Assembly (NCBI GenBank): GCA_946480345.1
Contig: CAMLJR010000047.1
Span: 1-18,647 of the forward strand
From: an uncultured Spongiibacteraceae bacterium
GTDB lineage: Bacteria > Pseudomonadota > Gammaproteobacteria > Pseudomonadales > CAMLJR01
Reading direction: 5' to 3'
Length of the DNA stretch: 18,647 bases
Part shown: positions 1-7,397 of the stretch, in pieces
Position numbering within the stretch: position 1 is the stretch's first letter
How the letters are laid out: every line of letters starts with the position of its first letter
Notes under the pieces: model-generated
Told to the model about the DNA's origin: nothing
The model's database searches: none
Seen by the model: the letters and a program-made list of their open reading frames with translations, nothing else
Translations under genes and position numbers: made by a program

Positions 1-548
1 CGTTGCTTGCCGCCATACGGAAAAGGAATCGACGCGCCCTGTACCGTGGCGAGCTGCGTCCGCATGAAGGTATTGCCGAAATCGAACAACTCGGCTTCGG
101 TCAACCGCTGACTCGACAATGCGAGCTGCAAAATAGGTACGCTCGATGCGTTGTAGCTCATGATCAACGGCGCAGTCGTACCCGGCGGATAACCGCGTAA
201 TACCGTTTGCGAAAATGCAGTGACTTGACTCAATGCCAAATCGACGCGCGTACCCGGATGAAAAAAGATTTTGACGACGCTGATCCCGTTAAGCGTTTGC
301 GATTCGATATGTTCGATATCGTTAACGGTGATGGTTATCCCGCGTTCGTAACTGCTGATCATCCGGTTGGCCATTTCTTCGGCCGGCAAACCGCTATAAC
401 CCCAGATAACGCTGATGACCGGAATATCGATCGACGGAAAAATATCGGTGGGCGTGCGCTTGATCGTCAGCGGCCCGAGAATGAGCAGCAGTAACGCCAG
501 CACAATAAATGTATACGGCCGCTGCAACGCGACACGGACGATCCACAT
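1..548 (-). CDS. RND efflux transporter permease, N-terminal part (runs off left edge)
   Basis: This is the first 182 codons of an inner-membrane RND (AcrB/MdtB-like) proton-driven efflux permease; the rest lies beyond position 1. The translation starts MWIVRVALQRPYTFIVLALL, with one membrane helix at about residues 12-30. It continues with family-typical stretches: RTPTDIFPSIDIPV, the porter-domain segment VNDIEHIESQTLNGISVVKI, and SYNASSVPILQLAL, and the last visible residues are PFPYGGKQ. The ATG at 548 is preceded by AAGGA about seven bases upstream. It lies 126 bp downstream of the receiver-Hpt gene on the same strand, and no convincing terminator separates them, so co-transcription with the two-component genes is possible. 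I saw no strong promoter in the gap. RND pumps need a periplasmic adaptor and an outer-membrane channel, and neither is visible here. Substrate unknown. The family call is firm from the translated text; the exact subfamily is not. Confidence 0.9.
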   Translation of the reverse strand, partial: MWIVRVALQRPYTFIVLALLLLILGPLTIKRTPTDIFPSIDIPVISVIWGYSGLPAEEMANRMISSYERGITITVNDIEHIESQTLNGISVVKIFFHPGTRVDLALSQVTAFSQTVLRGYPPGTTAPLIMSYNASSVPILQLALSSQRLTEAELFDFGNTFMRTQLATVQGASIPFPYGGKQ

Positions 549-674
549 GCGAAATCCTTGAACTCAATGCTAAAACCCGAGGCGATCGCCACGGCATTCG
601 CAATACAAACGTACTTTAACTGAAACGATGAGCGCGGAAGGTTAACGAGAATTCATCGGTCCGGCGCGGCCCGA

Positions 675-1469
675 TTACGGCAATGCTGCCAGAGCCCTTC
701 GCAAATCGGTATCCAGCGCTAAAAACAGTGTCACCAACTCGCGCCATATTTCGTCGGCCGGCGCTGTGCGTTGCGTTAACAGAGCCTTTAAACGTATGTC
801 CAATGCGCGCGCCGAATCGGTGATGGCATCGTAGCCGAACGTCGAGCCGGCACCCGCGAGGTTGTGCACGCCGACGTGCAGCGCTTCGATTTCATTCAGT
901 TGCCATTGCACGCAAAGTCGCGCCCAGTGCTGCTGCAACTCGCGATGACGCTGCGGCAACTCGCGCTCGAATTGCTGCTTGAGTTGCGTCATGCGCGCGG
1001 CGAAATTCGTCGCCGATGAGCCGCTGGAATTCTCCATCGATGCAGCAGCATCGGCAGATGTGTTCGGTTTTATCGCCACGCCAATGCGCTGCCAGATCGC
1101 GCGCAGCGTATCGGCGAGCGTGAGCGCATCGAAGGGTTTGCCGATAACATCGACGGCGCCAAGCGATTTTAAATAGGCAATTTCGTCCGATTGTATTTTT
1201 GCGGTCATGAACACCGCCGGCGTAGCCGCCATGCTCGGCAACTCACGCAGACGCTGGAGCGTAGTCGGCCCGTCGAGTTGCGGCATCATCACATCGAGCA
1301 GCACCATATCCACCGCATTCTGTGCCGCCACCGTTATCGCTTCCGCCCCGCTCGAACATACGAACACCTTGAGCCCGCCCAACGATTCGAGAGCCATGGT
1401 CGCCACGCGGCGAATATCCGCTTCATCCTCGACGTAGAGAATCCGTTGCAATTCGCGGTTCAATCCCAT
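675..1469 (-). CDS. Response regulator with receiver and C-terminal Hpt domains
   Basis: A 264-residue cytoplasmic signalling protein. Residues 9-125 form a CheY-type receiver: acidic residues E14/D15, phospho-acceptor D59 in VLLDVMMPQLDG, T89 in FMTA, and K111 in GKPF. A polar linker (about 135-155) leads to an all-helical Hpt domain (about 160-264) with the motif HNLAGAGSTFG; H202 is the predicted phospho-accepting histidine. There is no DNA-binding, cyclase or other output domain. The upstream histidine kinase ends 24 bp before this start, so the two form a pair and are probably one transcript. The likely flow is kinase to D59, and H202 to or from a further receiver not seen here. AAGGGG lies directly against the ATG, which is unusually close. 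A TTG two codons in would be better spaced, so the start may shift slightly. The domain call is firm; the process controlled is unknown. Confidence 0.92.
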   Translation of the reverse strand: MGLNRELQRILYVEDEADIRRVATMALESLGGLKVFVCSSGAEAITVAAQNAVDMVLLDVMMPQLDGPTTLQRLRELPSMAATPAVFMTAKIQSDEIAYLKSLGAVDVIGKPFDALTLADTLRAIWQRIGVAIKPNTSADAAASMENSSGSSATNFAARMTQLKQQFERELPQRHRELQQHWARLCVQWQLNEIEALHVGVHNLAGAGSTFGYDAITDSARALDIRLKALLTQRTAPADEIWRELVTLFLALDTDLRRALAALP

Positions 1470-1493
1470 CCCCTTAACGGTCTAACGCTTTAA

Positions 1494-4049
1494 CTAAAGC
1501 GCGCGCGGCAGCTCGAAAAAAAATACGGTACCACGTCCTTCGCGCGACTCAAATCCAATTTGGCCCTGCATTTTTTCGACAATCGATTTGGTGATCGACA
1601 AGCCCAGCCCGGACCCGCCTTTCGCTCGCGTATCCGAGGTATCTGCCTGGGAGAAGCGCTGAAAAATCCGTTCGCGAAATTCTTCGGAAATGCCCGGACC
1701 TCGATCTCTGACTTCAATGCGTACCGCATCCGGTTTAAGCAGCGCAGCAACTTCTACCGTATCGCGCGGAGCCGAGAACTTAACCGCGTTCGAAATTAAA
1801 TTGGCGAGCACTTGCTCGAATCGATCGCTATCGACGAGGACATCGGCATCGCCTATCGGTTCGAGCAATTCCAACTCAACGTCGTAAGTCTGCGCGTATC
1901 CGCGGTTCGCGGTGACGGCTTGCTCGAGCAGAGATCGCAGGGTATGACGTTGCATATTGAAGCGGATTTTGTCGGATTCGATTTTTTCGATATCGAGGAT
2001 GTCGTTTATCAGCAGTGACAAGCGCTCGGAGTTTTTGTAAGCGACATTGATCAGCTCTTTCGCATCAGCGGTGAGTGCGCCGCCGACACCGCGTTCGAGC
2101 AACGCCAGCGAACCGCGTATCGATGTCAGAGGCGTGCGTAATTCGTGCGAGACCATTGAAACGAACTCGGATTTCATTCGTTCTATTTTTTTGCTTTCGG
2201 TGATATCCCAGGTAACGCCAGTAGCCGATTCGGCGCGCCCCATTACGTCACGCTGTAAAAATGCAGCCGTACGTACCACATGCTCGCTATCGTCAGGCCA
2301 GACAAGCCGATATTCAATTTCGTAACGCGCGATCTCCGGGTCTTCGAGCACCTCGATAAAACTCTGCCGGATACGCTCCCAATCGTCGGGATGAACGCGA
2401 TCGTTCACCGGCGCTGAAGCATCGAGAATCTCGCCGGCAGGGAAATCGTATATCTCATACATGCGCTTATCCCAGACCAGTTTGTCGGTGAGAATATTCC
2501 ACTCCCACACGCCAATACGCGCCGCATGTACGGCCAGCTCAAAGCGGTGATTGAGCGCTTTCAGCTGCTCCTCGATTTTTTTCAGATCGGTGATATCGGT
2601 GACATACGAATGCCATATCACCGCTCCATCCGGCTGCGGCTCGCCCAAAGCTTCGGTATGCAGCCAACGCACTCCGCGCACCGGTAATTGCACGCGATAA
2701 TCCATCTTCCACGGTATCAGCGTGCGCGTCGCGTCGGCGATCGTCGCTGCAACACCCGGCCGGTCTTCCGGCAGAATGCGCGCGCCCAAGGTGGTGTAAT
2801 CGGCGTAAACGTCCTCAACCTCTAACTCGAAAATTTTGCGAACGGCATCCGTGCAATACTGAATCTCCGATCCGCCGTTGGGGAACGACCGAAATTGCAT
2901 GATGACGCCGGGGACTCGCTCGGTAATTTTCTGTAGCAGCGCATCGCGTTCGCGCAGCGCGATTTCGACCTCCTTCCGCGCGGTAATGTCCTCGGTGAGA
3001 ATCATGATTCCGCCGATGACGTCGGCATGCTTGTACCAGGGTCTTACTTCCCAGCGCAGCCAGTAGGAGCCTTTTCTACCGACATACAATTCCTCTTCGC
3101 AGCGCTCCACCGAGCCGGCGAGGCTGCGCTGATGAACATCCCGATAACGGCGCGACATTTCTGGATAGACATCGTAAAAACGACCGCCGGCGAGAAGCTC
3201 CGGGTCGGCATTCATCGTTCGCGCCCAACGTGCGGTGCATGCGACGAAATTCAATTCGTTATCCAGCATCACCACGGAAGCCGGGGTGTGCTGAACAAAG
3301 GCCTCCAGCTTGGCGCGGTCTTCGGCCATTTGTTTTTCGATGGCTTTGCGCGCCTTGATGTCTTCCTGCAATTTTTTCTGACTTTCGTCCAGCTCGCGCT
3401 CGAATTGTTGCCGCCCTCGCTCGCGCTCCACTAACGCGAGACGCAACCCGATGTTGTCGTCGATATAACGACCAAAACGCCGCATACCATCGACAATAAC
3501 AGCGCTATACAGCAGCCCCATCATCGCAACGCTGTAACCCGCGTGCATGAAATGCAGTTGAAATTGCGCGATGGCAGGCAACAGACACGGCAGCAGAAAC
3601 GCGTAACCCGCCAAGCGATCTGGCGCCATCATGACCGCCGCGCTGGCACCGGCACCACACATCAACAGCGCCAACAAAGTCTGGCGTGGCAGATCGGTGT
3701 CGGGAAACAGCAATATCGCCGCCAGACCCCACATCGCTCCGCCAATAAAGCTGCCTGCGACGAGCCGCGCCCGCCAGCGCGCGATATGTTCATCGCGGGT
3801 GTGGTCGCGTCGCCAGCTGTACCAAAGGAAGGTGCGCAGCAGCAGAATAATTCCGGCGGCCAGCAACCACGACACCACCGCGTCATGGTTGTCGGGGCGA
3901 ATGAATGCTTGCGCCATGACGCATACGCCAAACAGGCTTAGCAGCAGTGCGCGCGGCGTACCGGCAAAGATGAGCCCAACCTTTTCGGTCAGCGCTGCAT
4001 CACTGGTCAGCGGTGGCCGACGTTGGAAAAGCCTCGCGAACATGTTCAT
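1494..4049 (-). CDS. Membrane sensor histidine kinase with three PAS domains
   Basis: An 851-residue hybrid-free sensor kinase. Residues 30-190 hold about six hydrophobic helices (near 35-50, 58-76, 98-116, 124-142, 149-165, 172-186). A charged coiled segment follows (about 205-245), then three PAS-like domains at about 244-360, 365-490 and 498-622, with the ends LTEDITARK, YVTDITDLKK and VTWDITESKK typical of PAS/PAC units. The HisKA box is SHELRTP with H635. The catalytic domain shows an N box (NLISNAVKFS, N754), G1 (DRGPGI, D782), an F box (RIFQRFSQ) and G2 (GGSGLGLSI, 811-819), so all kinase elements look intact. It has no receiver of its own; the receiver-Hpt protein 24 bp downstream is the obvious partner. 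An internal ATG at 4043 (codon 3) has GGA about six bases upstream and may be the real start. The signal sensed is not evident: the membrane part matches no sensor family I can name with confidence. Confidence 0.93.
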   Translation of the reverse strand: MNMFARLFQRRPPLTSDAALTEKVGLIFAGTPRALLLSLFGVCVMAQAFIRPDNHDAVVSWLLAAGIILLLRTFLWYSWRRDHTRDEHIARWRARLVAGSFIGGAMWGLAAILLFPDTDLPRQTLLALLMCGAGASAAVMMAPDRLAGYAFLLPCLLPAIAQFQLHFMHAGYSVAMMGLLYSAVIVDGMRRFGRYIDDNIGLRLALVERERGRQQFERELDESQKKLQEDIKARKAIEKQMAEDRAKLEAFVQHTPASVVMLDNELNFVACTARWARTMNADPELLAGGRFYDVYPEMSRRYRDVHQRSLAGSVERCEEELYVGRKGSYWLRWEVRPWYKHADVIGGIMILTEDITARKEVEIALRERDALLQKITERVPGVIMQFRSFPNGGSEIQYCTDAVRKIFELEVEDVYADYTTLGARILPEDRPGVAATIADATRTLIPWKMDYRVQLPVRGVRWLHTEALGEPQPDGAVIWHSYVTDITDLKKIEEQLKALNHRFELAVHAARIGVWEWNILTDKLVWDKRMYEIYDFPAGEILDASAPVNDRVHPDDWERIRQSFIEVLEDPEIARYEIEYRLVWPDDSEHVVRTAAFLQRDVMGRAESATGVTWDITESKKIERMKSEFVSMVSHELRTPLTSIRGSLALLERGVGGALTADAKELINVAYKNSERLSLLINDILDIEKIESDKIRFNMQRHTLRSLLEQAVTANRGYAQTYDVELELLEPIGDADVLVDSDRFEQVLANLISNAVKFSAPRDTVEVAALLKPDAVRIEVRDRGPGISEEFRERIFQRFSQADTSDTRAKGGSGLGLSITKSIVEKMQGQIGFESREGRGTVFFFELPRAL

Positions 4050-4154
4050 TCCGTGTATCGATTTATTGTTGGGAATAATTCCGGCGCTAAACGATCACAA
4101 GCGTAGCCAGTCGGTGCGATTAGCGACAATTTGCAGAGCGGTAAGTGGAGCCGG

Positions 4155-4183
4155 TTGTTGGAGTTTGAATAGCGGCCTATTAT
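4155..4183 (+). promoter_or_regulatory. Possible sigma70 promoter reading towards the small ORF and dgkA
   Basis: TTGTTG (4155-4160) and TATTAT (4178-4183) are 17 bp apart. The -10 matches 5 of 6 consensus bases and the -35 only 3 of 6. A transcript would begin near 4190 and run through the small ORF at 4238 into dgkA. It lies in the gap between divergent histidine kinase and dgkA-side genes. No comparably clear promoter was seen for the kinase on the other strand. Confidence 0.35.
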
Positions 4184-4237
4184 CCTCTTCGCCGCCCATC
4201 AATTCATTCACGTCGACCTTTTATCGAGTAGTGAGCT

Positions 4238-4489
4238 ATGACATCTACGATCACGATTACCGCTGCAATCGACTCGACGATGGATGCGCTTACCGAACCG
4301 CAGCAATCTGTAACCGCGACGAAAACAGCGGCCAGTTTTGCCGAAACTCTCTCCGCCGTGCCACTGTTCTCCTCGTGGACGCCGGGAAATCCTCCTTATC
4401 CCGCTGTTACCAGCTCATCCGGTAACGGTATCTCGACCGCTGCTGCCACTAATCGTCGGCAGGACGGTCGTCGCCGCTCCTCGCATTAA
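4238..4489 (+). CDS. Possible small hypothetical protein, 83 residues
   Basis: I do not recognise this ORF. It would encode a Ser/Thr/Ala-rich, soluble 83-residue protein starting MTSTITITAAIDSTMDAL, with a middle stretch SSWTPGNPPYPAV and a basic end NRRQDGRRRSSH. It has no membrane helix, cysteine motif or recognisable domain. For: it sits in the otherwise empty gap between two divergent genes, starts about 48 bp after a possible promoter, and its codons look similar to those of neighbouring genes. Against: the ribosome binding site is weak (GTGAG only three bases from the ATG), the composition is simple, and other frames are also open here. It could be leader sequence of the dgkA transcript rather than a gene. 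Confidence 0.3.
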   Translation: MTSTITITAAIDSTMDALTEPQQSVTATKTAASFAETLSAVPLFSSWTPGNPPYPAVTSSSGNGISTAAATNRRQDGRRRSSH

Positions 4490-4549
4490 ATCCCGCCGAG
4501 TATCGCGCCCCGCTTGGACTGTGCAGCGGTAGCCGCTACCATGCGCAGC

Positions 4550-4621
4550 ATTTTGTTGCGGACTCAGCCATCTATTTTGCTACGGACTCAGGCACCTATT
4601 TTTTTGGGAACTAAGGCACCT
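4550..4621 (+). repeat. Three tandem imperfect 24-bp repeats directly before dgkA
   Basis: The units are 4550-4573, 4574-4597 and 4598-4621. Each begins ATTTT and ends in a GCCATCT or GGCACCT element; the middle reads TGCGGACTCA, TACGGACTCA and GGGAACTAA. Units 1 and 2 are the most alike, and unit 3 has drifted. The third unit ends on the base before the dgkA ATG and supplies its AAGG ribosome binding site. The 24-bp period is eight codons, so the array stays open in the dgkA frame and would read as three copies of a short SILLRTQ-like peptide. Confidence 0.85.
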
Positions 4622-4999
4622 ATGATGACCAAACCCGGCAAGACCGGCCTCTCGCGTCTGATCGCGGCAACAGGTTATTCGATGCAAGGACTGCGGGCCG
4701 CCTGGAAATATGAGGAAGCGTTCCGCATCGAAGCATCGCTATCGATCATTTGCATTCCGCTGGCGTTCTGGATCGGCCGTGATCTGACGCATCAATTACT
4801 GTTGGTCGTCACCTGCGCGATCGTCATATTGGCGGAATTGTTCAATTCGGCGATTGAAGCCGCCGTCGATCGCTTCGGCTCCGAGATGCACCCATTGTCG
4901 GGTCAGGCCAAAGACATCGGCTCGGCAGGCGTCTTTACCAGTTTGATGCTGTTTTTAATCGTTTGGGCTCCGTCGCTTTGGCAGCATTTCAGTCAGTGA
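4622..4999 (+). CDS. dgkA: Diacylglycerol kinase (prokaryotic DgkA type)
   Basis: A small integral inner-membrane enzyme that phosphorylates diacylglycerol with ATP to give phosphatidate, recycling lipid released during envelope glycan synthesis. The 125-residue product matches the usual family length of about 120. It shows the amphipathic N-terminal region with EEAFRIEASL (31-40), three membrane helices (about 40-55, 58-76, 102-118) and the signature AELFNSAIEAAVDR, followed by SEMHPLSGQAKDIGSA. The residues corresponding to the catalytic and metal-binding E69, N72 and E76 of E. coli DgkA are E72, N75 and E79. I chose the ATG at 4622 because AAGG lies five bases upstream. The reading frame stays open back to an ATG at 4514, but that extension is just the 24-bp repeats plus unconserved sequence. 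An ATG at 4625 is a close alternative. rpsT follows 88 bp downstream with its own promoter, and no terminator is seen between. Confidence 0.95.
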   Translation: MMTKPGKTGLSRLIAATGYSMQGLRAAWKYEEAFRIEASLSIICIPLAFWIGRDLTHQLLLVVTCAIVILAELFNSAIEAAVDRFGSEMHPLSGQAKDIGSAGVFTSLMLFLIVWAPSLWQHFSQ

Positions 5000-5015
5000 T
5001 TACCGAGATTTTTGG

Positions 5016-5044
5016 TTGACAATAGGCGGGCGGATATGAATAAT
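5016..5044 (+). promoter_or_regulatory. rpsT promoter
   Basis: A perfect -35 TTGACA (5016-5021), a 17-bp spacer and -10 AATAAT (5039-5044, 5 of 6 matches) lie 17 bp after the dgkA stop. Transcription would start near 5051 and give a leader of about 37 nt before the rpsT GTG. This is the strongest sigma70 match in the window, as expected for a ribosomal protein gene. Confidence 0.85.
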
Positions 5045-5087
5045 CGCGCCTCTCAAATTTTTACGACTCGAATTCAGGAGTTTTGCG

Positions 5088-5366
5088 GTGGCGAACACTA
5101 AACAAGCGCGGAAACGCGCCAAGCAGGCAGAAAACGCTCGTTTGCACAACGGCAGCTTGCGCTCGATGGTGCGCACCTACATCAAGAAAGTTGTTGCCGC
5201 GATCAACAAAGGCGATGCCGAAGCTGCTAAAACTGCTTACGCCGCCGCCGTTCCGGTCATCGATCGCATTGCCGACAAAGGCATCATCCACAAAAACAAG
5301 GCCGCTCGTCATAAGAGCCGCCTGAATGCCCAGATCAAAGAACTCGCGCAGAAAGCTGCCGCCTGA
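5088..5366 (+). CDS. rpsT: Small ribosomal subunit protein S20
   Basis: A 92-residue, strongly basic, helical protein that binds 16S rRNA early in 30S assembly. The N-terminus [15 protein letters not shown], the central [12 protein letters not shown] and the segment [16 protein letters not shown] are characteristic of S20, and the length is normal (E. coli 87). The start codon is GTG at 5088, with AGGAG at 5076-5080, seven bases upstream. E. coli rpsT likewise uses a non-AUG start (UUG), and that weak start is part of its autoregulation; the GTG here fits the same idea but that is inference. It has its own strong promoter and ends 11 bp before a bidirectional terminator shared with the convergent elyC. 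Confidence 0.98.
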   Translation: MANTKQARKRAKQAENARLHNGSLRSMVRTYIKKVVAAINKGDAEAAKTAYAAAVPVIDRIADKGIIHKNKAARHKSRLNAQIKELAQKAAA

Positions 5367-5377
5367 GTTTGCTGCAA

Positions 5378-5416
5378 GCAATAAAAAAGCCGGCCTAGCG
5401 CCGGCTTTTTTATTGC
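5378..5416. terminator. Bidirectional intrinsic terminator between rpsT and elyC
   Basis: A perfect 17-bp inverted repeat (5378-5394 against 5400-5416) with a 5-base CTAGC loop. The core stem is GCCGGC on both sides, flanked by A6 on the left and T6 on the right, so it acts as a terminator in both directions for the convergent rpsT and elyC. Confidence 0.95.
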
Positions 5417-5433
5417 TCATTTTTATTGCCCAT

Positions 5434-6195
5434 TCATTGGAAGAGTGTCTTCAGGTGGAGCCACGCCAACCCCAGATACTCATGCAGCGCGAACTCGCTG
5501 CGCGCGAGACTATCGGGGTTCGGTGACGCAAGATCGCGCCAATGGGGATGCGGATTATCCCGGTCGAGAAAATGCGTGGGTACGGGTAAAGGATGCAAGC
5601 CGAGGCGCTCGAACGACATAATCGTCCGCGGCATATGCGCCGCCGATGTCACCACTGCGAACGGACTCTGCCCCACCATCGGTGCCAGCAACGCGGTCTC
5701 GGCCTCGGTGTCCTGCGATGTGGTTTGCAGCAGAATGTCGTGCGCCGGCACACCGATACGCATCGCCACCCCCGCCATCAACAGCGCATGCGGGGCATCG
5801 CTGCCGTTGCCGCCCGATAGAATCAGCTTGCTGCCCGGATGCGCGCGATAGACCGCGACCCCTTCGAGCAAACGATAAACCGCAGCGGTATTGGGACGAT
5901 TGGTTTGCGGCAGACGCGGCGCATCACCCTGACTCGCACCCATCACAACAACATACTGCACACCATGATTCTGGCCGTCCCATTTCGGGTACTTCTCTTC
6001 GAGTGGCAATAGCGCCAGATCGGAAATCGCCGTGCAGCTCGCCAACAGCAGCAATGTCACGGCGCCTGTCACCAAACCGCGCCCCCATCGCAATCGTCCG
6101 CGCCACAACAATAAACAACCGACGATTAACAGCAGCGAGGCCAGCGGTAAGGGCATCAACATCGTGCCAAGCACTTTTTTCAGCGCGAATTCCAC
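5434..6195 (-). CDS. elyC: ElyC-like envelope biogenesis protein (DUF218/YdcF family)
   Basis: A 253-residue inner-membrane protein with two N-terminal helices (about 13-31 and 40-56) and a DUF218 domain (about 80-230). It resembles E. coli ElyC (YcbC, 259 residues) along its length: MEFALKKVLGTMLMPLPL at the start, YPKWDG, YVVVMGAS, HPGSKLILSGGN, QDTEAETALLAP, VVTSAAHMPRTIMSFERLGL and PVPTHFL. ElyC is known to affect peptidoglycan synthesis and undecaprenyl-phosphate carrier metabolism in E. coli, but its enzymatic reaction is not settled. The start is GTG at 6195, four bases after the proB stop. There is no clear ribosome binding site, so translation is probably coupled to proB. The alignment to the known ElyC N-terminus supports this start. 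It ends against the bidirectional terminator. The family call is firm; orthology to ElyC rather than another DUF218 member is probable. Confidence 0.88.
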   Translation of the reverse strand: MEFALKKVLGTMLMPLPLASLLLIVGCLLLWRGRLRWGRGLVTGAVTLLLLASCTAISDLALLPLEEKYPKWDGQNHGVQYVVVMGASQGDAPRLPQTNRPNTAAVYRLLEGVAVYRAHPGSKLILSGGNGSDAPHALLMAGVAMRIGVPAHDILLQTTSQDTEAETALLAPMVGQSPFAVVTSAAHMPRTIMSFERLGLHPLPVPTHFLDRDNPHPHWRDLASPNPDSLARSEFALHEYLGLAWLHLKTLFQ

Positions 6196-6199
6196 AGCG

Positions 6200-7315
6200 T
6201 CATAACACCAGCAGGTTATCGCGATGAATCAGTTCTTTTTCGCCTTGATAGCCGAGCAGTGATTCGATTCGATCGCTGCTCACGCCGATAATTTTCTGGG
6301 CATCTTCGCTGGCGTAATTGACCAGACCGCGCGCCACCTCATTGCCCTCGGGATCGAGACAGGACACGAGATCACCCCGTCGAAAACGCCCGCTCAACGC
6401 CTTCACTCCCACCGGCAGTAGGCTCCGGCCAGCACCGCGCAATACCTGCACTGCACCTTCATCCAACGATAGCGTGCCGCACGTTTGCATCAGGCCGGCG
6501 AGCCACTGCTTGCGTGCAGCCAGCGGCTGTTGATCGGCCACCAACAGGGTTCCAAGTTCGGCACCATCAGCCAATCGCACCAGGACATTTTCCTGTCGGC
6601 CGCTCGCGATAACGGTATCCGCCCCAGAGCGCGCAGCTAATTTAGCGGCGCGAATTTTCGTCGACATACCGCCGCGACCCAGCGCACCGCTGCCACCCGC
6701 CATCGCCTCGTATTGGGGATCGCCTGCTTTACCGCGCGAGACTAATGCAGCGGTCGGGTCCTGACGGGGATCGCGTTCGAACAAGCCTTCCTGATCGGTG
6801 AGGATGACTAGCAGATCCGCATCGATCAGGTTGGCTACCAGCGCGCCGAGCGTATCGTTGTCGCCGAACCGAATTTCATCGGTAACGACGGTGTCATTTT
6901 CGTTGATGACGGGAATAACGCCGAGCCCAACCAGCGTTTGTAGCGTGCCGCGGGCATTGAGGTAACGGTCGCGTGCTGAAATGTCATCGTGGCCGAGCAA
7001 TACCTGGGCGGTATGCATGCCATAGCGTTGAAACTGGGATTCATAAGCCTGAACGAGGCCCATTTGACCGACGGCAGCGGCGGCCTGCAATTCATGCAGC
7101 GCATGCGGGCGCGTCTTCCAGCCGAGCCGTACCATCCCTTCAGCTACCGCGCCGGACGATACGAGCACGACTTCGATGCCACGCTCACGCAGCTCGACGA
7201 TCTGATGCACCCACTGCTCAATCGCCGCGACATACAAGCCGCGGCCATCATTGGTCAACAATGCACTGCCGATCTTCACCACCCAACGGCGTGCCGCGCG
7301 CAGCTCTGTTCTCAT
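6200..7315 (-). CDS. proB: Glutamate 5-kinase
   Basis: Catalyses ATP-dependent phosphorylation of glutamate to glutamyl 5-phosphate, the first step of proline synthesis, in the cytoplasm. The 371 residues match the normal two-domain form. The amino-acid kinase domain (1-255) has [11 protein letters not shown] (K14), [10 protein letters not shown] (S53/S54), the substrate-binding INENDTV (138-144), [14 protein letters not shown] (150-163), LTDQEGLF and [15 protein letters not shown]. The PUA domain is at about 276-358. The PUA domain has been linked to proline feedback in E. coli. The gene lies 82 bp after obgE and four bases before elyC on the same strand. proA is not adjacent. CTGGA lies about nine bases ahead of the ATG as a modest ribosome binding site. 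No terminator is seen between obgE and proB. Confidence 0.97.
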   Translation of the reverse strand: MRTELRAARRWVVKIGSALLTNDGRGLYVAAIEQWVHQIVELRERGIEVVLVSSGAVAEGMVRLGWKTRPHALHELQAAAAVGQMGLVQAYESQFQRYGMHTAQVLLGHDDISARDRYLNARGTLQTLVGLGVIPVINENDTVVTDEIRFGDNDTLGALVANLIDADLLVILTDQEGLFERDPRQDPTAALVSRGKAGDPQYEAMAGGSGALGRGGMSTKIRAAKLAARSGADTVIASGRQENVLVRLADGAELGTLLVADQQPLAARKQWLAGLMQTCGTLSLDEGAVQVLRGAGRSLLPVGVKALSGRFRRGDLVSCLDPEGNEVARGLVNYASEDAQKIIGVSSDRIESLLGYQGEKELIHRDNLLVL

Positions 7316-7397
7316 CGAATGTATTCCAGCCTCATTGGAAACTACTTTATCTCGGCACTTGTTCGCGGGCGTCTATCGCTCAAACCTGACTGCGACT

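Noticed and set aside
549..674. Possible promoter or terminator between the receiver-Hpt gene and the RND gene
   Set aside because: I found only weak -10-like strings without a spaced -35, and a short GC palindrome without a T-run. Not enough to call either.
3631..4425. A 264-codon plus-strand frame from inside the kinase into the dgkA gap
   Set aside because: Most of it lies opposite the kinase membrane domain, and it competes with the better-placed small ORF at 4238. No conserved features.
4514..4621. N-terminal extension of DgkA by 36 codons
   Set aside because: Not taken as the start because AAGG is well placed before 4622 and DgkA proteins begin there. The in-frame repeats are reported separately.
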